From: Gnetum montanum
Lineage: Eukaryota > Streptophyta > Gnetopsida > Gnetales > Gnetaceae
Length of the DNA stretch: 64,000 bases
Assembly: GCA_015680685.1 (NCBI GenBank)
Contig: MNCI01011532.1
Span: 599,536 to 663,535 of the forward strand
Direction: 5' to 3'
Shown here one piece after another: positions 23,601-35,143 of this stretch. The notes under the pieces are model-generated. The model worked only from the letters and a program-made list of their open reading frames with translations. It did not search any database and was not told where the DNA came from. The stretch's first letter is position 1. Each line of letters opens with the position of its first letter. A program made the position numbers and the translations under genes.

Positions 23601-26600
23601 TAAACATAGATTTCATTCTTTATTTTTCACCAGCAGGCAAAAAAAGGAAAAATCGAGGTCATGCAGAATGGCAAGGGAAATTCCGTTGGTATCCAAGGTT
23701 TTGTATGTGGACCTATTGCATCCACAATGAACGAGGCCATGTTTAACATGGTTATTTCAAAATGGCACTCTTCCTTTGAAGCATTGAAAGTAACACGTGA
23801 TTCAAAGTCATTGGCAAGAGCTGGATCTTTGTTGAAAGAAATGGTAATTCTGTATAACACATATCTTAATAGATCATTGAAAATATATTTTGATTTTTCT
23901 GTTTCCTTCACAACGTTTGAACTCCAATTTTGTAAGTTTTCTCAAATCATGAGACATTGCCAAGTTGCAATGCTGATCGACTCTAAGAATCAGACAAAGA
24001 AAAATGATTTTTGGGGGTGTCTTTAACACTTGAATACTTGATCAATGGTCATCTATTTTAATATGTTGCACATATAACTGGATACTTTGTTAAATGTAAT
24101 ATCCAGTTTTCCTTTGTTCCTTCGTTTTCAGTTTTATTTTTGTTTTGACCAAAATCTATCTTCTAGATACAGTGAAGTAGTTAACCAATAACTCTACCCA
24201 CCGTTTTCTGAACTCCAACACATCATTTATGGAGTGATACATTCTTATAAATCCATAGTAAAATCTTGATTACTTTTGTCTATAATTGAATCCTTTAGCA
24301 TCAACAGATTGTGCCAACAATGTAAAAGGTGATGCCCCGAGTATCATGACTTCTAATGATACTTGGAAACAGACATAGTGTATTTTTAAACTTTACCTTA
24401 CCAACCCTACAAGTACAATGAGGACATGAACTTACCGAAATGTTTAAATGCCATCTGTTTGGACCTTCTTCTTTTTGCACCTCTGAAAATTAGTGAACTG
24501 AGCATGCTTTTTGCCCTAAGGTTTCTCTCATTTTCAATTTATCAAGTGTATTGATATTTGGATTAGTGCTTTCTACTCTATATCTTTGTTTCTTGTTGTG
24601 TTCTACTTCTATACATCATATCCTGTAATAATTTAAAGGCATACTGGTAGCCCCAATCGTTGTCACTCACAACCATTATAATTGTTTTAGCACAATTTTG
24701 ACAGGCCATCATCTGTTTTCTTGATACTCTGTGTGTATGTTTGTTTTTTTGGTGCGTACAAGCATCAATTGTTTATATTTTATTTATTCACAGAGAAATT
24801 AGTTTACTGCCCTGTCAATTATTTTATTATTCTGTGCCAGTGACCCTGATTATCTGAGCTGAACTAGTAAAAATGGCTTGTTTCTTTCATCCAAAATCTG
24901 CAAAACATCTCATAGTCGTAATGCAAGCTTGATTGGAGCCTTTTGGCTATGATACAAGATTTCATTGTGCACTTTGCCTGTCTGAAGCCATAAGGTGTCT
25001 ATTGTTTGCCAAAGTTATGGTGCAACTAAAAATGTCAAAAATCTTAGCTTAGGATGTTGATTTGCTTTGGACCATACAATTTCTAGTGTGATAGTGAAAC
25101 TTCATTGCAGCTTAAAGGAATGAGCATGCAGAAAATTGTCCTTCAATTAATTTCTTTTTCATCAGTTGCAAGGTGTCCATTTACTCTGATAAGTGAAAGC
25201 AAGATTAGTGCTTTTAAAATTCTAACCCTGATCTATATTATGGGAAAAAAGAAACATTTGGCATTTTCAGGAGAATCCGTATCGTCAAAAATCAATGTGG
25301 ACAAAAGTCTTAATGCTGTGGTGAGACCTAGCATGTTATAGAAGGAATTTTCTATGCCAAATCAATGATGAATCTATTTCCTAGACCAATTCTATTCAGT
25401 GTTATGATTCATTGGTGCATGATATCTTTAGCATTATGCATGATAATCATTGTTGTTTGGAACATGTATCCAAAATATTTATTACGAATTATTGTTGTGA
25501 CTTATCCACTATAGTTCCGAGGTTTGTCAATAAAAGTATAAATACATATAAACCTGATTAGTTGTGTGGAACTGTACCACATTCTGGCAGGCTTGTTTTA
25601 AAATGGAAGGTTTCTTTTGAAGCATCGTCATAACCAGATATTCTTCTTATTTCTTTCCTTTAGTTTCAAGAGTGGCAGCTTAATTGGTAGCAATAAGAAA
25701 TGTCTTTTTGTTTACCGATGTTTCTGCATCAAGTTTTTCAAACTGTGGATAAACTTGTTATAGTTTTCTGTATTTCCAATTATTAATCGTAGGTTCTTCC
25801 AATTTAATTTTTAATATGAATTGCAGTCATTTCAGGCAATTTCTTGTACTGTTACCGTTTTGGCCCTTTACATTTTGATGTTTTATTGATAGATGTGATT
25901 AATGTTTCCAGATTCATATGCTAGATCTGGTTGTTAAAATGGCACATGATGATACGATGGAGGTTGAACAAGAAGCTCGCACGGCCAGAGTTCTTCTCTA
26001 TAAGCTATTTTACGATCAAACGGAAAAAGGGATTATACATTTGCTGTTTGTATTGTTAAAATCTTTTGACAGTCGGAAACAACCGCGAAGGTAATGTTGG
26101 TGGTGTTTTCTGTAGCATTCATTGATGGTTCAGTATTTCATTAGATTAATTTTGGCTGTGTTCCTCAACTAATGAGGAGAATATTTTAAAGAATTCCATG
26201 GTTGCATGGTTTGGACTTGGACTATGTGTACAATATTTGGTCATTGTGCATGCTTACAAGTACAGTAGCTTATTAGAAATCTGAAACTTGTTCATGGTTA
26301 ATTATTTTAACAAGGACATCTTGTTTGTGAGTTGGAATATGATGGATACTAAATGAAAAACAAGGATGACCAACTGATATGATTTTTAATTGCACTGTAT
26401 TGTTTATGCTATTTTCCATGCAAGAGAAATCATGATCAATATTTTTTGTTTCAGTCATCTAGCAGACTTGGTGGAAATGACACACATTGTCCTACGGCTC
26501 ATAGAGGGTCTCAAGGAAACCAATGGTACTTTCCGGGTGTGTGTTCCACCTTTCTAATTGGTACTCCTTGATGGGCATTAAGTATTACTGAGGAAATGTT

Positions 26601-29600
26601 TATTAGTTTTTCAAACATTGCAAAGCCAATCTTTTAAAGTAAAGCTAATGTGATTTTGGAAAAAATTGTTTATTTACCATCACTTACTGGAATCAATTAT
26701 TATTTAGTTACAAAACAACAGTATGTGTGCATGCAAATAAGCACATCAGCTTATGGCATTAGAGACAACATGCAATCATTTCAGATAGGACTGTTCTAAA
26801 TCTTCATTTCCGAATGGTTGTTTTACAGGTTCTCAAAAAATCTAGGAAAGTGAAAAAGAAAGTGAAGAGACCTGATGATAATGCAAAATCTTCTCCTGGG
26901 GATGGTGATATTGCCATGCAAGAAACTGCAGAAGATATCATCAAAGAGACGCACGATGCCCACGGGATGGATTCACCTGAGGAAAAACATGATAAACCCA
27001 ACCCAGAGATGAGACAGGAGGATGGTCTATCCCACACCACTAAAAATGTTGATGAACTCGACCTTGATCAAGAGCTTATGGAAGATGAAAACGATGCCGA
27101 GAAGTTTGAAAATGATCATGAAAGTGATTTTGAAGATGATAGGCGTGCTGTAAAAGAGGCAAATTTAGATACACAAAAAATTGTTTCAACATTTGCTGAT
27201 AACACAGTGGTTTGTAATTACTGTTGGTTGCTTGGATTCTATAAGAGCAACTCTGCTGCCATGAATCATTACATAATTCAGATGTTGCAGCGAATTTGCG
27301 GTGACTTGATCCTTGCCCCAATGCTCTATCAGGTTCTCCTTTGGCTTTTTCTCAGAGACATTCAAGATTTGTCATACATTGTCAGAGTATTTGAAAGACA
27401 ATGACTAAGAACTATTAATGATGTTTTTGCAGCTATCTCTTTTTAATATATTCTATAAAATTCTTTCGGACCCGAAGACATTGCAGTCTAAGGAATATCG
27501 GAATATTGTTAAATTCCTTAGTTGCTTGCTGCACACATTTTTCCAAAAGCTCAAAGAGCAACCTCTGTTAGCTGTGGAAGTATTGTTCTGGAAGACTCGA
27601 AAGGAATGCCATGCAATAACTGCAGAAAAGTTGTTGTCTGATATGAAAAATTTTAAAAAGAGAAGCCTTGCTGATGCTTTAGGTGACGATGAGGCTGATG
27701 ATATAAATGGATGGGAGCCATTGAACGGAAATAATAAGAAGAATCTTTCAGATGCTCTGGGAGAAGATGAAGCTGATTTTTCTCCAGCTGAAGTTGATTG
27801 TATCAGGTAAGAAACGTACACCTTGGTTTATTATCAAAGAGAATTAAAGATAAATAGTGGAGATTGAGCTATTTTATGAAGTGTATGCGAATTTTGAATT
27901 GCATCTGGAATATCTCTCTCTTGGATAATGCACAGGAAGAATTCTTCTGAAGGTCTTATAAGGTCTCCTAAAAGAAGAAATGTTCGTATCTTTAGTGACG
28001 AGCAAGAGGCTCAGATCGAAGAGCTATTTGAGCGGTATTTATTTTTTGCCTAACATATAATCTTCTTTCCCCTTATTGCAGTTTAATTCCTCAAGTTTTG
28101 CTAGTTATAGGAATTCAGACATCTTCCTATTTCATTCATACTAAATTCATCTTCTGTTGATTCTCCAACAGTTATAAAGGTAACAGAAGGTGTAGCCATA
28201 TGATTGCAAAGGCACTTGATTCTAATGGTAATATTTCAGCAGTTCAAGTATCAAGGAAACTCAAACAACTTGGCCTTAAGATCACTCCTTTAAAGAAAAG
28301 GATATCCTCTTCTCTTGAAGACTTAAACGTTAGCGATGATGCAAGCAGACAGGATATTGAAGATAATGTAGAAAGGTCAATGTTATTTCAGGCTTCCAAA
28401 CAGGCCAATAGGAAAAGGCGCATTATGGATTCAGATGATGAGTCAGAAAACAGAACTGAAGCACACAATCTATCAGGGTACTTCCTTTTCCTGATAATAA
28501 AAAAGGAGATTCTGAAGAGTAGATAGCTTCATTGTGTTCAAATTAATGTCCATTTTTTCAGTTCTTTTTTCAAATCAATTTGTCTCATTGTGTAAGGTCT
28601 GAGGTTCGACAGTAATGTTGAAGTAAAGAATATATTCGTAGGTTTATTTCCATGACATTATACTTAGCCTGCGTTGTTCAATTCAGTGCCTTAATGAACA
28701 TTAATTTTCTGCGTTTTTTTCCTAAATTTCCTTGCAGGAATTCAGATAATGACCCTACACCAGTGAACCATAAGGCAGACAAACCACGTAAGAAAATCAC
28801 CAAGTTAGCCATTAGTGATGAGCAGGAAAGTCTTATCAAGGAACTTTTTGAGCAGTAAGATTTTACGTGAATATACTGCATTCTATTTGAAATTTTGCAT
28901 TTAATCTAATGCATGTGATATTCTTTTCTGACGACTTTCAGTTGTTTTTTCTATTTGGTCTTTCTTCTGACAAACACATAGTTGTTAATTTTTTATTAAT
29001 GCATAGCTTTTATTGTCCTAAATTTGCTGGAAAGAAACATTTTTTAAGGTTTTAACTGTGGACCTGTATCTTTACTTGCAGAAACAGAGAGAACAAAAAT
29101 TGCTGTCGTTTGATTGCCGAGAGCTTGGATTTGTCAGTGTCTGATGTTAATCGCAAGCTCAAGGCACTGGGATTGAAGAATTCACATAAACCAAAATTAA
29201 AAGCTGCAGATCCTAATAACGGAAATCCATTTACTGCTGAACAGGAAAATGAAGTTTCTGATACTGAGGCTCTAATGAAAAAATCATCTGGGTAACTTCA
29301 CATCTTTATTTGCCATGTTTCTGCTAGCCTCTTAACTACATTCATTCTACATTATTCGGTGATATTTTATGGCTGGTTATGCTACTTGGTGCCCAGCCTA
29401 GGTACTCATTTTTTACATGCCTTCAAATGGCGTTGTTATCTTTGTTTCTTGCAATGCTAATGACAGATACCAATACGCCATGCAAGCCCACTTTCATTTA
29501 TGAGGTTAGACAATGGCAAATTGCTCACTTGGAAATCTAACATCAGATATAGTTTATAGGTGGACTAATGGTTTCCTTTCTTGAAGCAGTAAGTTGCTTG

Positions 29601-31327
29601 TTACAATTGTAAACAAGGCAAACAAATGCTTGTTATGATGTCTTAGGATTATTCTTTTGCCCTTTTTTTGGTGGTGGTGGTTAGCTTTGACTGTATGCTC
29701 TCTTCCCGTACTAACCACATTCACATGGCTACGTTATTTTTGCTTTTGCATCTTCTTAAAGATCCGTATGTTTCAAAATGTTTTTCTTCCGGCCTTGTTA
29801 ACATTGTGTATTCTCATCGTGCAATGAAGAGAGAGAGATTCTTCCAAAAAACGGAAAAGAACTCGGATAGATGAAGCACAGGAGAGGCACCTTAAGGAGC
29901 TTTTTGAACAGTATGTTTCCGGTTTCCAAATGCATTTGTTGGTTGTCTGATTACAAAAGTGATTTTTTCCAAGTTTGAAAGCTCAAAACTATTTCAATTT
30001 TTGTTTTGATTGAAATTGTATATTTATTTTAAATAAATTTCATTTATTATAACTAGATATACTTTCAGTTCCTGAGTGTTTTTCACTTTCCAGGCATAAA
30101 GAAAATAAGAAATGTAGCCGGATCATTGCAGAAGCGCTTGACTTGTCAATATCTCAAGTTAATCACAGGTTGAAGGTACTGGGACTAAAGAGTTCTTCTA
30201 GAAAACGTCAGGACGTCTCGTCCAAAGTCTCTGGACAAGAAAATGATAAATCAGATACAGAAACTCTTATGGTCAAATTATCACGGTAATGTTTATCAAC
30301 AAGTTTATGTAATAATTTCTAAAATAAATGAAAACTTACATTGCCTAATTAACACAGAATTCAAATGCTTGTAATAAATTATCGAACGCATTTCATGCTC
30401 TGACTTTTCTGTCTAGGCACTTGCAAAAAAAAAAAAATCAACATTCTCCAACATGCATGCATTTAGCAACGACATTTATTTAAAAATTGCATTTTCACTC
30501 TAGCTTACTACAATCATTCCTGTATTTAATCCCAGAATTCAAAGCTCTAATGCAAAGCAGTCAATGCCAGAAAATTCAAACAAGCTTGCCAAGGATTATT
30601 TGAATTCAGATGAACATGCTAATCCTTTGATTGCAAGCACTGTCCCAGTAGATGACGAGGACTCTGATTCTGAACTTCTTTGTACTCGAATTAAAAGGTA
30701 GATTGAGTACATTCGTGTTTGTGATTGTTATTTTTAATGCAAAGTTTATATGCAATGTTTAACGCAAATTTGCTAAAACTCGTAAACAATATAAATTGCA
30801 GGATTAAAGAATCGGGAGCATATCCAAAGTTGAAAAATAGAGATTCTGACTCTGTTAAGGCTAGAGAGGACGGCACTGTTATCTCTGACCAAGCTGGCTT
30901 GGGTGACCAGCCTTTCAAGCTAGAATTGAACAAGTATTTCCATTCCAAAGATACTGTGGTTTATTATTGTGGACGTACGTTTATAAATACCGAAAACCTT
31001 GTTCTTATCTTAGAATATTCAATTTTTTTCAGAACCAATAATATGGAAGCTGATGCAAGCATTGTCGAAAACAAGATATCAGATACAGTTGAAGTACAGA
31101 AGTATAATACGATAAGAATGGAGGAAGTTGACTCGGATGACTTGCCACTGAGATTTGCATTACTGAAGTATTATTTTCTTTATTTATGTTTTTAATTCAC
31201 TGAAATGTTCTTCGCTGAATGCTTGGGAGGCTATGCTTGATTGAAAACATTAGTTCTAAACCAAAACGTCACCTGCAGGAGAAAAACGGTGGCAGCTCAA
31301 GATATGGAGGGTAAAATCATAAAATAA
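20649..31327 (+). CDS. TIM: TIMELESS/Tof1/Swi1 replication-fork protection protein, 22 exons
   Basis: The nuclear fork-protection factor TIMELESS works with TIPIN to couple helicase and polymerases and to signal fork stalling. Proposed exons: 20649-20754, 21113-21265, 21829-21997, 22110-22428, 22579-22710, 22883-23075, 23187-23317, 23637-23843, 25912-26090, 26455-26536, 26829-27332, 27433-27806, 27936-28034, 28172-28477, 28738-28854, 29082-29291, 29836-29910, 30094-30285, 30536-30697, 30802-30978, 31033-31167, 31279-31327. All introns are GT-AG and the phases agree, giving 1356 residues. Start ATGGAGTTGGAAGG begins MELEGLSVVCAGLG, as in plant TIMs. Residues about 25-290 are the Timeless N domain (ENLKDLQRFLRRDNP; WKMIQLVLTLFRNLLAIKDP). 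Exon 11 is acidic and lysine-rich. Residues about 866-1150 hold three copies of the C-terminal helical module, so the protein is about 200 residues longer than Arabidopsis TIM. Exon 17 acceptor (in a GA run) and the exon 20 donor are the least certain. Confidence 0.94.
23844..25911 (+). other. TIM intron 8, 2.07 kb, with shared block
   Basis: This is the longest TIM intron. Its part from about 24755 to 25795 is homologous to 57824-58515 downstream of STIPL1. The remainder shows no gene. The splice ends are ATG|GTAATT and TTTCCAG|ATTC. Confidence 0.8.
24755..25795 (+). repeat. Dispersed block shared with the STIPL1 3' flank, long copy
   Basis: Many collinear blocks match 57824-58515: AAGCATCAATT, GATTATCTGAGCTGAA, AAAACATCTCATAGT, CATTGTGCACT, AATGAGCATGCAG, GGCAGGCTTGTTTTAAAATGG and CATCAAGTTTTTCAAACTGTG. 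This copy has about 330 bases (roughly 25215-25545) that the other lacks. There are no terminal repeats or coding potential, so its class is unknown. Confidence 0.85.
27936..28477 (+). other. TIM C-terminal module 1 (exons 13-14)
   Basis: It reads FSDEQEAQIEELFER, then GNRRCSHMIAKALD and AVQVSRKLKQLGLK. This is the conserved plant TIM C-terminal helical unit, related to the ELL..F.......I...L.....I...L..LGL region of animal TIMELESS. The intron falls in phase 2 inside the codon after LFE. Confidence 0.88.
28738..29291 (+). other. TIM C-terminal module 2 (exons 15-16)
   Basis: It reads ISDEQESLIKELFEQ, then NKNCCRLIAESLDL and SDVNRKLKALGLK, with an intron at the same phase-2 position as module 1. 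Confidence 0.88.
29836..30285 (+). other. TIM C-terminal module 3 (exons 17-18)
   Basis: It reads IDEAQERHLKELFEQ, then NKKCSRIIAEALDL and SQVNHRLKVLGLK, again split at the same phase-2 position. It is closer to module 2 than to module 1. Confidence 0.85.
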
Positions 31328-32181
31328 CAAGCACCAGACTTAGCGATAAGTATAAAGGTGTACCACTCTAAAGTGAAGGATAAGTCATGGAATGCATTTT
31401 TTTCTCAGATCTGGTCTAGCTTTTGCCATTTATATTTTATATGTAGTTGTAATCTTTGTAATTTTTCGCTGATGCAGAATTTATTTTTAGCGTGGGAAGG
31501 AATGTGCATATTGCATGCAGACAATTTGGTTTCACTGCGTCCGGTTCAGTTTGTTGGAAATGTACCATGTTATTCAAGAGAAGAAATATTCTTGCATACA
31601 AGGAACTGTTCCTGTTTTGTAACATAGAAAGTACAGGGTATGCAGATTTATAAAAATGTCAAAATAATGACCATATCAGGTTCTCCGGGCTGTCATCCAG
31701 TTGAGGTACAAACATGATAGGACAAGGAGTTGAAAAGCAAAATAAAAATACCAAACTTTACAAGTTGAAATACAAGTATATATAGTTCTATTTAAATTGT
31801 AAGGAGAATCAGCTTTCCAGGTTTTTCACCTTAAAACTGAATGGTCAATGTCAATTTTCTTCTCTGAAGTGTATAGTAATCCTTTTAAGTTTAACTATTC
31901 ATGATACATATTAGATAGTTCTGCAAATCCCGGATTATATGCGTTTTCATGGAATGCCTTGAAGTTCCGTTGTGTTCATAGCCCTTGAATTTGAATGTGT
32001 TTTCGGGTACGAAAGCGATCCTGCATTATCCAATAGGTTGTTTCAATCATGCAAAACACAGAATACCACTACTGTACTGGGCCATCCTGCAAATATAGAT
32101 AGCTTTAATAAAAAAATCCTTTTATAAGTGTCTCTGGTTATTTTCCTTCTGTCAGCAAAAATGGTGTTTCATTAATAATGA

Positions 32182-32345
32182 AGTGTTACCAGTGGCAAGA
32201 CTTCTGATTTAGAAACCTTAAGTTATGTGTTTGATTTGGTAATACTAAGTGAGAAAGTTCCCTACACAACTAAAAATGATATCGAAAGTGTTAAGATTCT
32301 TGATTTCAAAACTCTAAGGGTATAAAATTCTAATAAAACTATATA
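32182..32345 (+). repeat. tRNA-like SINE segment
   Basis: It reads AGTGTTACCAGTGGCAAGAC, then ATGTGTTTGATTTGG about 35 bases on, then an AT-rich tail with TTGGGTGTATCTTTATTATAA. The tail resembles that of the copy at 52962. Confidence 0.45.
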
Positions 32346-32412
32346 TCTTTGGGTGTATCTTTATTATAATTCTTTTAGGTTCCACTGTCCATTCTAAAAA
32401 AAAGGGATATCA

Positions 32413-32716
32413 TTGTTGCACTTTTCCAACATCATGTTTCTTTGAAATTGAATGGCCCTTGCAGATATATAGCAAGCTTGGTAATTTTGGTTACTAAAAT
32501 TTAAAGATTGTGTGATGGGCTTATATTTATTTTTTAGCAAACAAGAATAATATACTTCATTTTTGTTGCACTTTTCTAACACGATGTTTCTTTGAAATTG
32601 AAATACCTTGTAGATGTACAAGAAATATGCTAATTTTGGTTACTAAAATTTAAAAGGTTTTGTGATGGGGTTGTATGTGTTTTTGCAGCAAACAAGAATA
32701 ATGCACTTAATTTTTT
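32413..32716. repeat. Tandem duplication of about 150 bp
   Basis: The units at 32413-32562 and 32563-32716 share TTGTTGCACTTTTC, CATGTTTCTTTGAAATTGAA or its variant, GGTTACTAAAATTTAAA and GCAAACAAGAATAAT. Confidence 0.85.
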
Positions 32717-34006
32717 AGTTACATAAGTGTTTTGTTTAATTCATGGTTATTAATAAAAATTTGAGAATTTGCCTCATTGAAAAGAAGTTCTCGAGAGCCA
32801 TATTGAGTGATAGGTGGCTTATGTGGTTATCTCATTGTTGTGTTAGATAAGAGGTTGATAGTTTGGGTCACACTTGTGGTAGCATTATATCCTTCTAATT
32901 TTTCCAACAATAAGGGATTAGCGTATTGGTATGGGTCTTGGTGTGGTAAGTGAAAATTTCAATTTCAACTTGAATTTTTAAATTATCTTGTTTACTATAT
33001 GTCTTTTGGTGTACTTAAAAGTTTATTTTTCAGGTTCCAACCCTTCTTTAACAAATAGTATTGGGTTGAAAGCCTTTGTTTTGCACTATGATATAACATG
33101 TTATTATGTAGCCTATGATATCGTAGCTTTGGATACATTATGGTAAATGAGATGTGGTGGGCCATGGTTATGGCTATAAATACCAATCATTGTCATATTG
33201 AAAGAATGAATTTTCACCAACACTTAGCCAAATTTTTGTAGTTTGTTTCCATGAATTAGAGTCAAGAGTGAATGCTTGTAGTGTGGTGAACAATATTTGT
33301 ATAGAATCTTTGTTCCAGTGGATTGTTCTTGGACACAATTCATGATTAGAAAGATCAAGATTGTTTTTTACCATTGTAGCATCTTACTTAGTTTAATTTT
33401 ACTCTTCATCATGTTTACTTTCATTAAGTCATTTACATTTTCCAAGTACTTTACTTTCTAATGTCTCTTAGTAAGGTAGTATAACTACGATTAGTTTCAA
33501 ATGGAATGTGTAGGGAAAAATAAAGCGAAAATCTTGATTTTTTGGAGCCGTTTTGTCGGTCGCAGCAGCCCTGGCAACTCTTCCTTCGGTTGCGGTGGTG
33601 GCTGATCTACTCCTAGTTGTGGCCGATTTTCCTCCCGTCGCGGCCGCGGTCGCACCGTTGGCAGATCCTCCGACCTGTGGCGCTCTGACCTTGCGCACTC
33701 CAACAAGGGTTTCTGGTTCTATTTTTGTTTCGGGTCAGGGTTTCGCCTGGCCGCCGCCTCAGGGTCAAAACTTCGTTTGGCCGCCATCTCAACCCTCGCC
33801 TCCCTCACGTCGTGCGCCGCGTGCGCATTCGGTGGCCAGATTTGTTCAGCCCTCGGCCAGATCTGCCCGATCTATGCAACCCGCGGCCAGATCTGCGCAA
33901 CCAGAGTTGAATACCAGAGTTGGCAGCAGGATCTGCATTGTGGTGATTTTGCTGCAGGTTGTTCCAGGGCTGCCTTCGCGTTCCTATTGACGTGGAGCCA
34001 GTTCCA

Positions 34007-35143
34007 ATGGACGAGGAGCTCTTTTCAGGCAAAGATATGGACGAATCTTCGGCGGTTGCTTCTTCTTCTCCTTAGGGAAGTTCTCCCAACTCAGAATCTT
34101 TGGATTTTCTGATACCTCAAGATATTTTTGACTCTATTTCTCAAGACTTTTCTGCACGTTTTATTTTTTTTCAAATAGTAGGTTATCTACCTCGCTCTTT
34201 AAGCATTAATTTACATATTAAAACTATTTTACAAGCCCACGGAATTCAAGTCTCACACGCTCGATATTATGCTCGTAATTTTGTCATTGCTGAGCTTTCG
34301 GAGGCTTCTCAAATCGAGAAAGCTCTCTCTCTTCGAATTTTCCCTGCTCGTAATGCTACACTTATCGCCCGGGCCTGGAAATTTGATTTCAATGTCAGCC
34401 ACCCAGCCTTTAATATTATCCCTTGTTATGTAGAGCTCCCTCATCTTCCTTTAATCTTTTCACCTCTTGAGCGAGACATAGTTAGCACCTTAGGTCGAGT
34501 CATCTCCGACCGTGGAATTGAGGTTAACGAGGCTCACTATCGTCGCTACTGTATCGAACTAGACATTTCCCAAAAGAAAACCACTTTAACTTTAGGAGCT
34601 GGAGGCAAGGTTTTTAAACAAAAGGTAGACTATTTTTATCTTCCTAACTCCTGTAGCTACTGCCATCGTGTAGAGCACCACATTTCCACCTGTCCCTTTC
34701 TAGTTAAAAAAAAATCTCAAACCAATCCTCCCAAATCCAGTCCTGTAGTCACTCCTCAACGTAACCCACCAATTGCTCCCATTAAGTTCGGTTCTACTTC
34801 TAACAATGCTTCACACCTTTCTTCCTCGTCTGCTCCTCTCAAGGCAAGAGTCTCTCAATCCCATTCTCTCATTAAGGCCAAGTCTAAAGCACCATTCATC
34901 CACTCACAATCAGTCCAAGACTCACTTCTACGAGATGAGTTTGTCATGGTCGGGGGAAGGAAAAGGGCTAAAGCATCTAACACCACCACTCCTCCTTCCT
35001 CTCCTCTACCCAAAACTAACCCAGCTTTAATTGTAAATACCAGCAACTCCTTTGCCATTCTTTCCTCTACTATGACAACTGACACTCCTAACCCCAATCC
35101 TTCTACCGCCTTGTTACTCATAACAACTAGAGCTTCTCCATGA
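34007..35143 (+). pseudogene. LINE ORF1, RNA-binding protein with zinc knuckle
   Basis: ATG at 34007 (MDEELFSGKDMDESSA) leads in frame, through one TAG at 34073, to the long open stretch 34100-35143. An N-terminal DUF4283-like region (FARFIFFQIVG-like start, ARYYARNFVIAELSE, FNIIPCYVELPHLPL) is followed by a CX2CX4HX4C knuckle (CSYCHRVEHHISTC). A Ser/Pro/Thr-rich tail ends the protein. In relatives it coats the LINE RNA. The stop codon overlaps the ORF2 start as ATGA. Confidence 0.88.

Larger units (their letters stand above)
31328..33088. other. TIM 3' flank and intergenic repeats
   Basis: It contains the TIM 3' UTR (extent unknown), a tRNA-like segment at 32182, a 150-bp tandem duplication at 32413-32716, and a possible tRNA-like piece near 32915. 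No gene is seen. Confidence 0.6.

Noticed and set aside
33553-33990. 145-codon frame in the LINE 5' leader
   Set aside because: Compositionally biased (Ala/Pro/Arg) with overlapping frames on both strands. There is no link in frame to ORF1.
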